64,000 bases of DNA from Dicaeum eximium (taxonomy: Eukaryota; Chordata; Aves; Passeriformes; Dicaeidae). Each line of letters starts with the position of its first letter. The first letter of the stretch is position 1. This document shows positions 1 through 12,432 of the stretch, piece after piece. The position numbers and the translations under genes were made by a program. Location: positions 1,576,892 through 1,640,891 of the forward strand of contig VWZP01002201.1 of the NCBI GenBank assembly GCA_013396995.1, written 5' to 3'. The notes beneath the pieces were generated by a model. That model was given only the letters and a program-made list of their open reading frames with translations, was not told where the DNA came from and searched no databases.

Positions 1-2939
1 AAAGAAGAGGCTAACCACAAATCAGTGATGGTGAAACATAAGCCTTGCCCACCTCACAGAAATAAGAGGGTTCTGTGCTCTCATACCCTACCCCAATCAT
101 ACTTAGATCTGTTTGAAAGCTAAACCAAATGGTAAATTAATCCAAAACCAAACCACAGATTGGCTTCTGGCACTTTAAATGCTTTTATTTAGGTGCCACC
201 CAGCTATGGAGGCTCCACAAAACCAAACTGGTGTTATTATCATCCTTTATTCTACTTCTGTGACTGCTTCTGGCACCATCTAGGGCAATTTAAAGCATAA
301 TTAAGAGAGTGAAAGGCAATGAAATTTTGACTGAAAACGGTGTATTACTGTGATCCCATAACTTTTCTTTCCTGAATACTGTGTCACACTTTTTTGTTAG
401 AAAACCATTTTTTCTTCTTGTAAGTCCAGTCTTCACAAAATTTCTTACACTCAATCCCATCCAAAAAAGCTTTGATAATGAATTTTGGGGAGAATAAGAA
501 TAGATATTTTGATTGGAGAAAAATTAGCCTGTTTTTATGGTTTTTTGGAAAGCTGTCACAATAATGGCTGTCCTGTGAAAGTCCACATTTGTGTCTTTCA
601 CTGCTGCATTTAATCTGCTCCAGTAAAAGAGCTACCAAAAGCCAGATTCTTGGAGATATTAGAAGTTGTGTTGTTGAGTGTTCCTGTAACAGGGAAGAGA
701 AAGGATGAGCACTGTAAGCTTCTTCGATTTCAGCTGAAATGTAGAGGTTTGGATTATTGTTTTTGAGAGCTGTGATGTTTTAACCTTGGCACTGACCCCC
801 TGTTGTTGCCTCCCTTTGAGGTCCAGGTCTGTAGGAACCACTGCCTTAGCCAAGGCAAGTTCTTACTGCTAGCAGCTCCTCCTCGTTCCCATCCAGGTTA
901 GAACAGCGTGCTTATCTTCCCAGATGGAAAAGCACAGCCTCCAAAGGTTGTTGGCTCTTGGCCTGGTGTGGCATGGTGGCTGCAATGGAGACAGCAAAGA
1001 TAAGTGTGATATTTTTTTGGTGACAGAGTGGGGGGCAGGATCTCATTCACTGCACCAGAGCAATGGGTTCAAGCCAGAGCAAAGGGGACTCATCCTGACT
1101 CTGGCTGTTTTACTCTGAGTGTTGATCTCTGATCTTGCCAGTCTAGACTCAATGTTTCTGGGAGGGGGGCAGGAGAAAAGTCATCTCTAGAGCATGATGC
1201 ACCTCATCCTAAAACAGACACCTAAAATAAATGGTGTGGGCTACAATGTAGTTGCCCGTTTCTCTCTGCTGACTGTAAAAAGCATCAGTGTGACTGGCTG
1301 CAAAACACACATCTCTGTTGACACTTACAGAAAGATCATTTGCTGGAGAGGACTGAAATGACATGGAGAAAGAATTCCATGCTATTTGGGTGGAAATACA
1401 CCTTCCCAGTGTGGTTACCTTATGGGCAACAATTCAGTACATATAGCAATATTCTGCAGTACTCCTCTGTGAGGCCCAGGAGTGACTCAGAGATCAGGAG
1501 TGGTTTTTTGTGGTTCCTAACCCCTCTGTTAGCAATCTCCTCTGTGCTGGTAAAGCAGGAGGGGTGGGAAGGAGAAAGACATTGAATTGATCTGACTGCT
1601 TCCTTCTCTGTTTCTTTTTGCTTTCATTTAACTCTTACCTTGGTGCTGTGCTTCCCGATTTCCAAATGTTTAGAATTTAACATTGCTGTTTCTAATGAAG
1701 AGTGTAGTAGAATATCTGTTTAGATATTCACTTCCAACAGTTTTTAAGTAATTTTTTAGGTATCGTGGTTTTACAGTGACAGACTTTTGTACAAAATGAA
1801 AATAGTGCTTTTTACATTTTCAATTCAGTTTTGCTCAAGCTCACCAAAAGGCTGTAATTATTTTTCTGTGTGAGATGGAAAGTTGACAGTGGTTTACCAT
1901 CCCTAAGGCTTTAGAAGACATCAGGATATTTCAGTGATATGATGCCTGTGGATGCAGAGGCACCTTGTTACTCTCTAGCTTTTATTGTCACTTTTTGAGA
2001 CTTTCTGGTTCACAAGAAGTGCTTGCCATAGCACCATCAGGTGCTATCAGCAGTTTACTTTATGATGTCTCTTTATGTGAAGCATCTCCAATTTTAAAAA
2101 AAAAAAAAACTTTTATTTCTGAGATCTCTTATGGCACAAGGGAGGAAGATGTCTGTTGTGCTGTCTGCTCAGCACAGCCTAATTTGGGGGCATACTGCCA
2201 GGTTCAGCATGCTTAAGGCCTGTGCACAGCATTTGGGCTGCTAAAATATGCTCTGAATTTAGAGGGAGAGTATCTGCAAAAGCAGTCTGACATAAAAGAA
2301 TTTTTGTAAGTAAATAAATGAGTGATTTAAATTTTACCATGTATAAGTTCAGTTTGCAACAGAATTTTTTCTTGCTCTGTACATTTTGAAATGCTCATGG
2401 CTGCTGTATTCCTACTGCTCAACACCCAGGCTTCTTTGCTAGTAAGCACAGGGGTTATTTTCTGGGTTTCATTTTCAAACCATAATGAAGCTGAAAAAGC
2501 AACAAGGGCAGGATATAAGTGCAAATTATGAAGGCCATAAAATACTCCCAGCAGACAGAACTCTCTGTGGCAGAACTGACAGTTCACATCACTTGGTAAA
2601 TACTTAGCACTACTACTACAAAACAAACACTGGGATTAATCACAAGAAAAGTCTGCAGGTTGAAAACCTTGAATGAGCAGAAGGATTTTCAGAACTGCTT
2701 CAGTCTGTTGATGTATCTCACCATAAAATCTTTCCATATTCATATTTGTTTTTTGGCTGAAGAAGTTAAACAGTGGTCTGGCTGCTAGTACAAAGTGTTC
2801 TGTCTCCCTTCCCCTCCTGCCTTCCTGTATTGCCATGACTCCAAAGTGAGGGGAGGAGCCCGGAGCCTGAGCAGAATCAAATGCAGGTGGGGATTGAGTG
2901 CTAACCAGCCAAGACAAACAGCGCTCCTGCTGTCTTCTA

Positions 2940-2982
2940 TTTTTTTTTTTTCCTTTTCTTTTTTTTTTTTTCCCCTTCCCCT
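2940..2982. repeat. Uninterrupted pyrimidine tract (poly-T with C clusters)
   Basis: All 43 bases on the + strand are T or C, mainly two T runs followed by C-rich ends. Such tracts can adopt triplex (H-DNA) structure and are common polymorphic sites. The reverse-strand lysine-rich open frame across it is a by-product of this composition and not a protein. Confidence 0.85.
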
Positions 2983-3855
2983 GAGCTGTCCCACATTCGA
3001 ATCTCTCAGCCTGTTTGTAGCTGCTGGTGTGTGCAGTGATACCGATTGCTGTAGTGCTGCATCTCCCTCTTGCAGGCAAACACACTCTCTTGTTTCTTTT
3101 ACATTCTCTCCTCCCCCTCCACAAACCCTTTTTCCCTAATGATTTGGTTTTGAAAGAAAAAAAAAAAAACGCAGAGAGTAATAGATCTGTGCAAAAAGCC
3201 CGGTAACAAAGCCAGGAGAAACTTGGCCAGCTTTCAGCTTTGTTACAGACTCAAAGCCCAGCCCAGGTGTGTGGAAAATTTTGTGACTGTTCTCCAGGCT
3301 GCTCAGCAAAACTGGGCCCTCTTGCACTCAGACTGGGGCTGATTTCTGGATTTACATGGCAAAATCCAGGTCCCACGTGGCTTGTGGGTCAAAATCCCAA
3401 ACAAAAACAAGGGACACCCAGCCCTCAGCCCACAAACCCAACCAAAGCAGATTTACACAGAGGCTGTGTCCCTCGGTGCTGAATTGCACAGATAATTAAA
3501 TTTTCCTGTAAGCATCAATTTTTACTTACAACAATCTGATTACTGGGTTTTTTGGTCAGAAAATTACACTGAAATTTTGTACCTGAACTACAGTTAATGT
3601 CTTATATCATCCATAGACATGTGGTGAAAATGTTAAACTGTAGCAGAAGAAACTAAAACTAATCTCATCTTCTGTTGGCTAATTAGATCCTTTAGACAGC
3701 ATTTTGCCACATGATCTCTCTCTTGGTCCCAGCTCTGCCCTGCAAGGTCTGCCTTTCTGGTTATTGAATTTAACCACACATTGCAGAAAGTAGTTTCAGT
3801 GGGTCCCCACAGCAGTGGGCACAGAAGCACAGCTCCTGGCATGGTATGTGTGTGC

Positions 3856-3893
3856 ACGTATCAAATTCAAGCCTGCAGTCACTTTTGATACGT
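3856..3893. repeat. Inverted repeat, 10-bp arms, 18-nt loop
   Basis: ACGTATCAAA at 3856-3865 is matched by its exact reverse complement TTTGATACGT at 3884-3893. About one hairpin of this size is expected by chance in a window this long, so function is not implied. Confidence 0.8.
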
Positions 3894-6774
3894 TCTAATG
3901 TAAATATCAGGTCGTCTGCCATGTGTTCTCTAAGCCAGCACAAGGTGACTGCTCTTGGAGAGATTTGCCATGCTTTATTACAAAGGATGGCTCTTCTCCA
4001 TCTCTTTGTTACCTCCCTAAATTTAAAAAGCACGTCGTAAATTCTGAAAATGCGAAATCCATGCTGGCACTTCCCTTGTGGCACAGGATGGAAGTAGAGT
4101 CATTTGGGCATGGTCTGTGAGTGGTGCCTCCCATCTGACATCCTGCCCACCCATCCTCTCCCTGCTCCCACTCGGAAGAGCTCTGCACAGCTCCCTGCCA
4201 GCTCACCCTGGTATCTCGGCCACTCCCCAAACAAGATTAGGTGAAGCTGAGGATACCTTGGAGAAACAGAAGGCATTATCAGGTTGTGTTTTTTTAACTC
4301 TGATCCTCAAAAAGCCTCACAGGCTTCCTTGTCATCAGCTAGATAAAAAAAGCATTCTGCAATCATAATGTGCTTGTTGAGAGGTGACAGAGGATTTAAC
4401 TTCTGTGGGTGCAGAGGAAGGCTTTTGCCAGCACTGAATCAACATCCAGCTTCCATGCCAGCAAGAAAATGCTCCCCAAAGCCAGCACCCACCATCTGCT
4501 CAACATTTCTTGCTAGGCCTCAGATGCCAGCTGCCTCTTGGGCTGCAGGCAATTATGGAATATGGTCATTCCTTCCCTTTTTCTCCTGGGTGCATAGCAA
4601 TTTATAGATTAAAATCTGTGTCTTTAATGTTTCATGCCGTGAAAAGCTGTTCAATGCACAACCAGTCATTTTCTGCATTACTAGAGGTACCCAGAGGCTT
4701 TAGAAGTACACCCAAGGTGGAGCACAGGGTGAAAGCCCAGCCTGAAAGTGCAGCAGTTGCCCTGCATGTGTGGCAGTGTCCTTACAGGAAGAGAAGGGTC
4801 TCCCTGCCTTCTGGCAAGTGCCAAGAACAGTCCTTTTTAAAAGAATTCAGGAATGTCTACTGATAGCCTAACATACTGCAAGGATTGCAACACTAAGTGG
4901 CAGAATGTAAGAGAAATAAAATACAGTTAACTGAGAGCCAAAGATCTTTTGTAAACTCGTGCTGTTGCTGTTGACACGCTGAGTGGAACGTGAGGATGGG
5001 CAGGCCAGTGTAGAGTGACACAGAGACATAAACTTCCCAGCAAGACCCAGTGCTACCAGTACCCATGACTGGGATTTTTTTCCTTGTCATATCCTGGGTG
5101 AATACAGTTGTTTTAAATCTTGTTTAAGTTTTTCTGTTTGCTCAGTTTAGGAGAATTTAACTTGTCAGTCTTTATTATAGTGAAGATCCTCTTTCCTGCC
5201 TCGCAATTTACTGCAGTGGGATTGCAAAAGCTCTAGGGAGAAAGTCAATTAAATGAGCGATGAAAACACTCCTAAGGATATTAAGAATTTGGATTTTGTT
5301 TGCTTTCTGCTTTTAACAAAAACCTAGTGTCAATTTGAGTGCTAAATTACTTGATATTGTTTGGTTTTCAAAAATTAATGGTTCTGGTGCAGTGTAGCTG
5401 GTTGCCTTGGTGCTGTAGCTCAGAGCAGGAATGTACTTTTGAAACAATCATCTGACAATCCCCATTTATTAGGGTTTTGTTTTTGTTGAGAGCAGTCTTG
5501 GAACATGGGAGAGTTATGAATGAAATCAAACTGTGCATATATGCTACAGGAATACACTCCTGCCCCTGAGTGAGGGGGAGTCTGGAGTCTCCTTGAGTCT
5601 GGAGTTGAGCTGATGTGGAGCAAACCCAGCTCCAGAGGGATGTGGGGATGATGATGGATCTGCCTCACCAGCAGCTCTCCTGCTGAGATCTTCCTCACCT
5701 CTGTGAGGTGACCACCTTCCTCACTGCCTCCCTTGCTGAGGCAGAGACAACCCCTGGTTCTCAAATTCAGGAAAGTCACTCTGAAGGATGAGAGAGAGAG
5801 GGTGAGCATAGCTGTGTCTGGTTTTGTCAGGTCATTGGCCACACTGGCTATCTAAACCAGTTCCACTTCTGGGTAGGATGAGCCCAGGCCTCGGTGCCAT
5901 CACTCCTCAGGTCCCTATTTGTCCTTAGACATGAGAGAGGATGGATTGATCAGAAAGGAAATCCATCCAGCTCACAGTCCTGCCTGCAATAGGAGCAGCA
6001 TGGAACAGAGCAAACCTACAGTGAAACAATTGAATTTCACTTGAATTCATTAGAATATATGTAATTTTTCATGGAAAAGCAGTTGTTAAATTCTGATGTA
6101 AAAAAATAATTTTTGTCAGCCTGAGTGGAATACAATGGACATCCTTGCGGTTTGGAATTTGTGGCTTCACATCAGATTACAGCTCAGTTATTCCACATGA
6201 AAAATAATGCCTTAATTATAAAACAGTTATTTTAACCTTTACAAGATGGAGGCTTTGTGCACACCATTCTGCATCTGCTGAGTATTTTTATGAATGCATG
6301 ATACAGAAAGGGTTAAAGTGCATTTGGCCTCTCCAGTGAACCTGGTACAAGAGCAAAACACAAGAAGGCAAAGGCTTGCCTCAGCCTTTGGCCAGATGAG
6401 TTTATACAGTATTTGGGGTCTGCTGGAAGCAGGCATTTTCTCTAGTGCTCAGTGTCAGGTGTATTTTAATGTAACTTTCTATCCAAAGCTCTTCTGATGT
6501 GGAAAAAAAAAACAACCAAAAAAAACCCTTTGCACAGCATTTTGCTGCTGCCCTGGGATTGATTATGTCCTCGGTGAGTACAGCAGCAATGACACCCATC
6601 TGTGCCAAGCTGGTGAACTCCTCCTGGTATCTTTGTAGGAAACATGCACAGAGTAGTTATGAAGCAGTGAGTTGCACTGAAGTTGTTGGAGGCTCAGCAA
6701 GTGATTTAATGGTCACAGCTGTTTGTTTGCAGACAGGATTTGGACAAGTGGAAATACACTGACCTGTGATGTGA

Positions 6775-6985
6775 GACCTACTCCAAGCTCTGCAAGTTCT
6801 TCCTCTGTGACCTTGGGCAAGTCACTCCTCTGCTTTTTCTCCCTCCTTTATCTGTCTTGTCTATTTAGCTTCTCAGGAAGCTCCCAAGAGCAGAGACTGT
6901 ATCTTACTGTGTGTTTGTACAGTGCCTAGCATAACAGGGCCCCAGGCTTCCTGAGGTGCTGAAGATGCTGTTGCAATGCAAGCTG
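6775..6985 (+). repeat. Ancient MIR/L3-like retroposon fragment
   Basis: The fragment contains the signature TGTGACCTTGGGCAAGTCAC near 6806, typical of CORE/MIR-type SINEs. It is followed near 6890-6945 by a CAGAGACTGT ... GTGTTTGTACAGTGCCTAGC ... GGGCCCC tail of the kind common in reptile and bird genomes. Sequence order matches the sense orientation. Divergence is high, so this is an old insertion. The family name is recalled from pattern and not confirmed by a library search. Confidence 0.65.
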
Positions 6986-8886
6986 TAAATGTTAAGAGGT
7001 GTAAGAATCTGGCCCCGTGCACCACCATCACCATCTGTTTCCCTATGACAAATTAGTGGTAGCAAAGCACACAGCTGAGTGATTAGAGCTGTGACCATTC
7101 CCAGGTCCTGCTCCTGGCTTTGGCACTGCTGTGCTTTGTAACAAGAGCTGTTCAAAAATTTTCCAGCAACATGCTGTTGATTTTTCCTCCTTAGAGTGTG
7201 TCAAATTAGTTAAAACTGAAAATAAAGAGGGGGAAAAAAAAAGCATGCCAGTTTTGACAAAGCTTTACTGGGAAGATGATTCAGGGGCTCAGATTGGAAT
7301 TCCTGGAAAAACAGAAAGCAAGTGACCTCCTTTTCTCACCTCTTCTAGAAGAGCCAGTACTGTTGTCGTGCACTGGAGGAGGCTGTGGTTGAAATCTCAG
7401 CTCCAGCAAAGGTTTGCATAAAGACAAGCTTGGGTAATATCACTATGACCAGGGATGCCAAAAGGATGGTTCTTTGTAGGGACTGCACAGAACACAAATG
7501 GGGGCCTGACTTCCCCACTTCTTGATGATTTCCTCACCAGTAGACTCTGCTGTCTCAAGGAGAAAGGGGTTGAGATTCTCTCTGTGGCTTTACATTCACA
7601 AATTTGCAAGGTTGAGGTTGTTCTCAGCAGAAAGGAAAACGGAAAAAATATTTTATGTCCTGAAACAGACAGGAAAGCCATCGAGTTATCACTTCTCCTT
7701 TGGGGTGGTACTTCCTCTGATCTGACTGGAAGTGTGGAAAGGCATTTCTATGAAGGTGCTTTGTGCCCTGGAGCTGGCATCACACAGAGCAGCCATCAGG
7801 CAGCTCCCTCCAACCTCAGCTGCAGCAGCAGCTATGGAGCTGTTTGCTCCACAGATAATAATTACATTTTGGTTGTGCTTCATCCACACAGCAATTCCCT
7901 GTAATGATATAATCAGCTATGCCAACTTTCTGCACCTCCTAGGACTCTCCTGGAGAGAGGGAATCTTCCAGCTGGACAGAGAATGCAAGCAGCAATCAAG
8001 TATACACCGCTGCTCCAGAATTTAATTCTGTCAGGTTGGAATATTCTGAAATCTTATGAATTTGATTATTTCTTTACACTGGAAATTTTAAAATATACCC
8101 TGCCATCAGTCAAATAGTTCTTAACTTCTCTTTATAATAATTCCCCATTATTTGTTGGAAATTATGTCATCTAAAGGACTGAAACAAATTGATCACGGGA
8201 AGTCTACATTTAGTCATAAAACTACTGTGTTTGAGCTTTTGTCTGACATACCAGGTGGGGCAATGACTGGTGATGGTGGTAGTTGTGTTAATCAAACCAC
8301 CGAATTACCAAATTATTTCTATGCTTTTATTCCACTTTTCTTGGAGGAGGTTTCTTTGACGAGCAGGTGTTGCTTTTCAAGATCATAATCAGTGCGGAAA
8401 CATAGGGTGGCTTGGAGCAGTCACATTTCCACCAAAAGTATTCCATTACTACTATGTTTATGTCTGTGTCCACTTAATGAGATTTCTATAGATCATGAGA
8501 CCCACTTAGTATGTCCTTAACCCCATAATGATAGGAAATGGTGCTCTCGACTGCCAGACTGATTTCCCTCACGAGGGTCATAACGTTAAAATTTCCTTTC
8601 CAAAACCAAGAGCCATATGTTGCCACATGGAACTGCCCTCGGCTGCTTGAATGAGTCAGTGCCCTGAATTTTATGACGACTGGAATGGCTACTATGGTTG
8701 AAATGAAACTTTTCAACTTCAGGGGTTGCAGTCACAAAGGAGGTCAGTGTCTGGACTTGGGTGAAGTGTGCTGGTGCAGAACAGAGCTCATTTCCTAGCT
8801 CAGATTTGGGTTTTCTTCAGGAGCTGAAGGAAGAGGGTTTCACATCTGCTCCTTCTTGCCTAGAGGAAAGCGTGCTTATTAACTGT
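6986..8886. other. Intronic DNA without a gene
   Basis: I see no supported feature. Open frames on both strands at 7397-7904 overlap each other and carry no recognisable domain. Confidence 0.6.
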
Positions 8887-9110
8887 ATTTCTTCACTGAA
8901 AGGGTTGTCAAGGGTTGGAACATGTGCCAAGGGAAGTGGTGGAGTCCCCAGCCCTGGAAATGTTCAAGAAATGACTGGATGTGAGTGCCATAGTTTGGTC
9001 AATACAATGGTGTTGGATCAAAAGTTAGATTTAATGGTCTTGAGGGCCTTGGTCAAAATTTAGATTCAGTGATCCTGAGGGCCTTTTCCAACCTTTATGA
9101 TTCTCTGAAA
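8887..9110 (+). mobile_element. CR1 LINE 3' end, degenerate, with internal tandem duplication
   Basis: The order of motifs is that of a sense-strand CR1 tail: CACTGAAAGGGTTGTCA, a ...GGAACATGTGCCAAGGGAAGTGGTGGAGTC segment, a CCCTGGAAATGTTCAAG segment and finally CCTTTTCCAACCTTTATGAT followed by TCTCTGAAA. It is 5'-truncated, as most avian CR1 copies are. Near its end a unit of about 35 bp is present twice (9025-9059 and 9060-9094), each copy containing TTAGATT and TGAGGGCCTT. No reverse transcriptase remains. Confidence 0.85.
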
Positions 9111-12100
9111 AGACTCAAAACTTTGAGCTGCAATGATGCCCAAGTCACTTTGTTCACTGAATTTTGTAAGACACAGCTTAATCAAATCCGTCACTACTGC
9201 CAATATTTGCACAGAGAGAAAAAATGGATTCATGGGAGAGATTTATCTCCCTTTATTTGCATTATTATCAAACTGAGATATTTCAGGATGAGGCAAAGAT
9301 GGGGGAATTGTTTGTTTTGGGGCTTGCTTTTTATCTCTCCAGGCTCAGGCAATTTTGTGAGCCTGCAGCTGTAACTCCAGGAAGAAACAGGTAAAATGAA
9401 AAGTAAGTTGTCAAGTAATGTAAAGATAAGAGAGCAGTGTTTTCCAGCCCCAAAGCAGGAGTCTTGAGAGATAGATAAACAGGAAGGAAATCCTCCAAAA
9501 TAAGTTATAGTGCCTGTCTGTTGTGGTGTAATTGACTGTTGTTACATATTCGTATGAGGTGTAGAAAAGCATTTAGTATGCTTTTGCCATTAAAAGAATT
9601 AATGATGTAGACACCCATTTCTCAGTAATTAATTGCAACTCTTTCTGTTCTGGAATGTTTATAAGGCTTAACTGATATTCCAAGAAAGAAGGAGAAGCTT
9701 AGCACAAAATGTGACTGAAGAAAAGTCAGTTTTACCCAAGGGTTTGCTTTGCCTTTTGGTTTGTGACACGTAATGTGACAGATTTGGTGATGGTTTATTG
9801 CATAAAGATGGTGCAGTACTGACACAGCCTATTTGACTTCAGAAACTCAGTTCACTTGTATTGACTGACTGATTGTCAAATCCAGCTTTTCACAGGTTAA
9901 AAAAAAAAAAAACCCAAAGCATCAAAAGAGAACCAGATTTTGTTTAATCCTTGTAAATACATAACCTTTAGGCTTTTCCAGCATGACTAGACACTAACTT
10001 TCAGAGCCCACTGTTAATATTGTATTTCTTCATATATTTCAGGCCACTGGAGGTTTTTTCCCTCTTCCCCTCTCCCACTCCCAGTCTCTCTCACAGTCTG
10101 ACATTCAAAGTGTCTACAATACCAAAAGTAAATACACTGTTGTTTTGTGCATATCATAGCTCTTACTCTGAGGGCCATGAACTCAATAGTGTGTTTCTCT
10201 TCTAACATAAAAGGATGGGAATAGGTAAGAACTTGTGTCATCTCTGAGGTGAGCTTTGTGGAGCCATGCCAGGGCTCTGCTAAACAGAGGCCTGTAATGC
10301 AAAAATGTATTCCTGCAGGTAATTTTGTGTTTAGGGGGAAGACCAAAGATTGATGGATTGTAGGTCTGACTCAAAATTCATTGAAGTCAAAGGAGGGATC
10401 TTCAATGATTTTAATAAATGCTCTTTCTTTAAGTATGAATTGGTGACAAGCCAAACTTGGGCTTGAACTCTCTCAGAATCTCTCGGTTGAGATATGATGT
10501 AGTTAAGAGCTGTGAGTAGCATATGACTCTAGAGCCCTAAATTCAAGAAATCTCTGCGTTATTCAACTCTAAAGTTTGCTTTAGAGCCTCTGGTGTAAAG
10601 ACCTGTGATATTTTACAGTGCTAAGTCCTAATTTTACAGTAGGAATTTGAAGGATGCATCACAATCAATTTCTTTCAGGTGATAAAGGAATAGAAACTCA
10701 AACTGTCAGTTTGAGGTTGGATTTCTTGGGTAGATAATTTTGTGACTTATCTGTATGAATGGCCAAGTGTTGTAAATAAGGCAGGTAAAATGTGGGACGA
10801 GAAGTGTTTCTTAGATTTGAAAAGTAAAGCTTTGTGGGGCGAGTCTCCATAATTTATTTTCTAGTTTGTAAGGTTTGGATGGAGGAAATTTGCTCTACAT
10901 TTCAAAAACATCATGTTTGGGGTTTTTAATGGCTATTTCATCTGTGGAGCGTTCTCAGTTAATTTGGTTTGACTATTGGTGTTTCTAAGTAAAGGATACA
11001 TTTTGTAATTTTTTTTTAAGTAAAATGGAGATTTCTTAAAGCATTAAATACTTCCATGCGGACACATATATTTTTTTAAATGTGCCTTTGAAGACCAATA
11101 CACTGTATTAAATCCAGTCATTCTTATGGAATGTATTGTCCTGAGACACAAGTATAGGTGATTTTAAAAGACTGTCCTTAGCCTGTCACAAAGCAAAAGC
11201 CATGAAGAAGATGGTGAAATCCTCTTCAAAGCTTCAAATCTTTTACAACTGAGCTTTCAGGTTACTAGAGAGTACCTGTGCCACTTCCCATTAAAATCCA
11301 ATTTATTATGAAGAATCCATGGGTGACTCTTTCATGCTTTCATCTTCCTTACTAATAGCCATCACAAACTGGATAAACTAATTATGAAAATGTTATTCTT
11401 CTTTCTACATCTTACTGTCAGTGCTGACATAAATCAATTTCACTGTAAGGAGAAAAACTAAAGAGGAAAAGTAAATACAGCTGTAATTGTAAACATTTGT
11501 AACATAAGCTATAGACATGGGATGCCAGAATTTGCAGTCTTTAAAGAGTATGTTTTTATAGTACAAAACTTAAAACTGCAGAACTAACAGCATAGAAACT
11601 CATATGAGTTCTCTTCCATAATGTTAAAAGCATACTCAGCCTATCCACTTCCAAGCAAGACAGAGTAACTTCTTCAAAAGCTTGATACCTTTTCTGAAAT
11701 GTTCTTATTTTGTTTAATTGTGAGGACAGAGGTTATTTCTGTTACACCATTTACTCAGTGGAAATAATGTTTTGAAGATAGCATTTTGTTTTCACTTGGG
11801 TAAAACCATATTAATTATTGTTCTTAATTAATATTAAGACTTGTTTAGGCTGTTGCCATCAAAATTTCCATTATTGCCGCATTATTTTATTTGATGATAA
11901 ATGCAATAATTTAATCTTAACTCACTGAGGTATCTGCTGCTGCTTCCAAATTTCCAAGCCCTCAGCTTTGAGGTTTCATTATTCTCTTTGCATCCTTCTA
12001 CCACTTTTGCCATCATACTGAGTGTATGGCCTTTAGATTAATTTTAAAGATCTTTCATGATCCTTCCTGTCTGTCACCTTGTTGGCTCATGGCTTACACC

Positions 12101-12299
12101 AGCTTGTATCACCTGCTTCCTAGAGAAGCCCATTTGCACTTCATCCCACACACTATAATATGTGTATACACCCAAACATATTCAGCTGTATCTGCTCAGA
12201 GTGGGTCTCCACAAATATATTGAGGGTTTTCTGCTTTTTCAGATCCTTCTGTAAAACTCATGCCAGGCTAAAGTACCCATCATGCTGCCTGTTGTGTCC
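9111..12299. other. Intronic AT-rich DNA without a gene
   Basis: This is AT-rich sequence with a poly-A run near 9900 and no open frame of note. 10.5-12.0 kb has no open frame of 60 codons or more. I recognise no repeat family. The part at 11930-12299 may belong to the old retroposon whose tail is at 12300-12432. Confidence 0.55.
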
Positions 12300-12432
12300 T
12301 TCTTGTCCCCCACTTGTTGTCACTCTATACTGCTTGGAATAGAAGACACCTGAAGCAGGGTCTCTCTTTTCCCTTGTTCTGTTTCCCTTTTCAGTACGGA
12401 GTCTAGCACTCATTAAACCCTGATCAGATGAG
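12300..12432 (+). repeat. Degenerate old retroposon tail (L3/MIR-like)
   Basis: A run of weakly preserved blocks (GAAGCAGGGTCTCTCTTTT, then TCTAGCACTCATTAAACCC and TGATCAG) follows the order of the ancient sauropsid tail that reads roughly GCAGGGACT ... GTGCCTAGCAC ... GGGGCCCTGATC. The match is partial and from memory. The older body of the same element could extend back to about 11930. Confidence 0.4.

Larger units (their letters stand above)
1..6774. other. Intronic DNA without a gene
   Basis: I see no supported gene, repeat family or RNA gene here. Open frames on both strands are short (up to 162 codons at 2636-3124 on -) and resemble no family I know. The 162-codon frame is driven by a pyrimidine tract at 2940-2982. 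A 10-bp inverted repeat lies at 3856-3893. Confidence 0.6.

Noticed and set aside
2636..3124. 162-codon minus-strand frame rich in Lys/Arg
   Set aside because: It is generated by the pyrimidine tract at 2940-2982; no domain.
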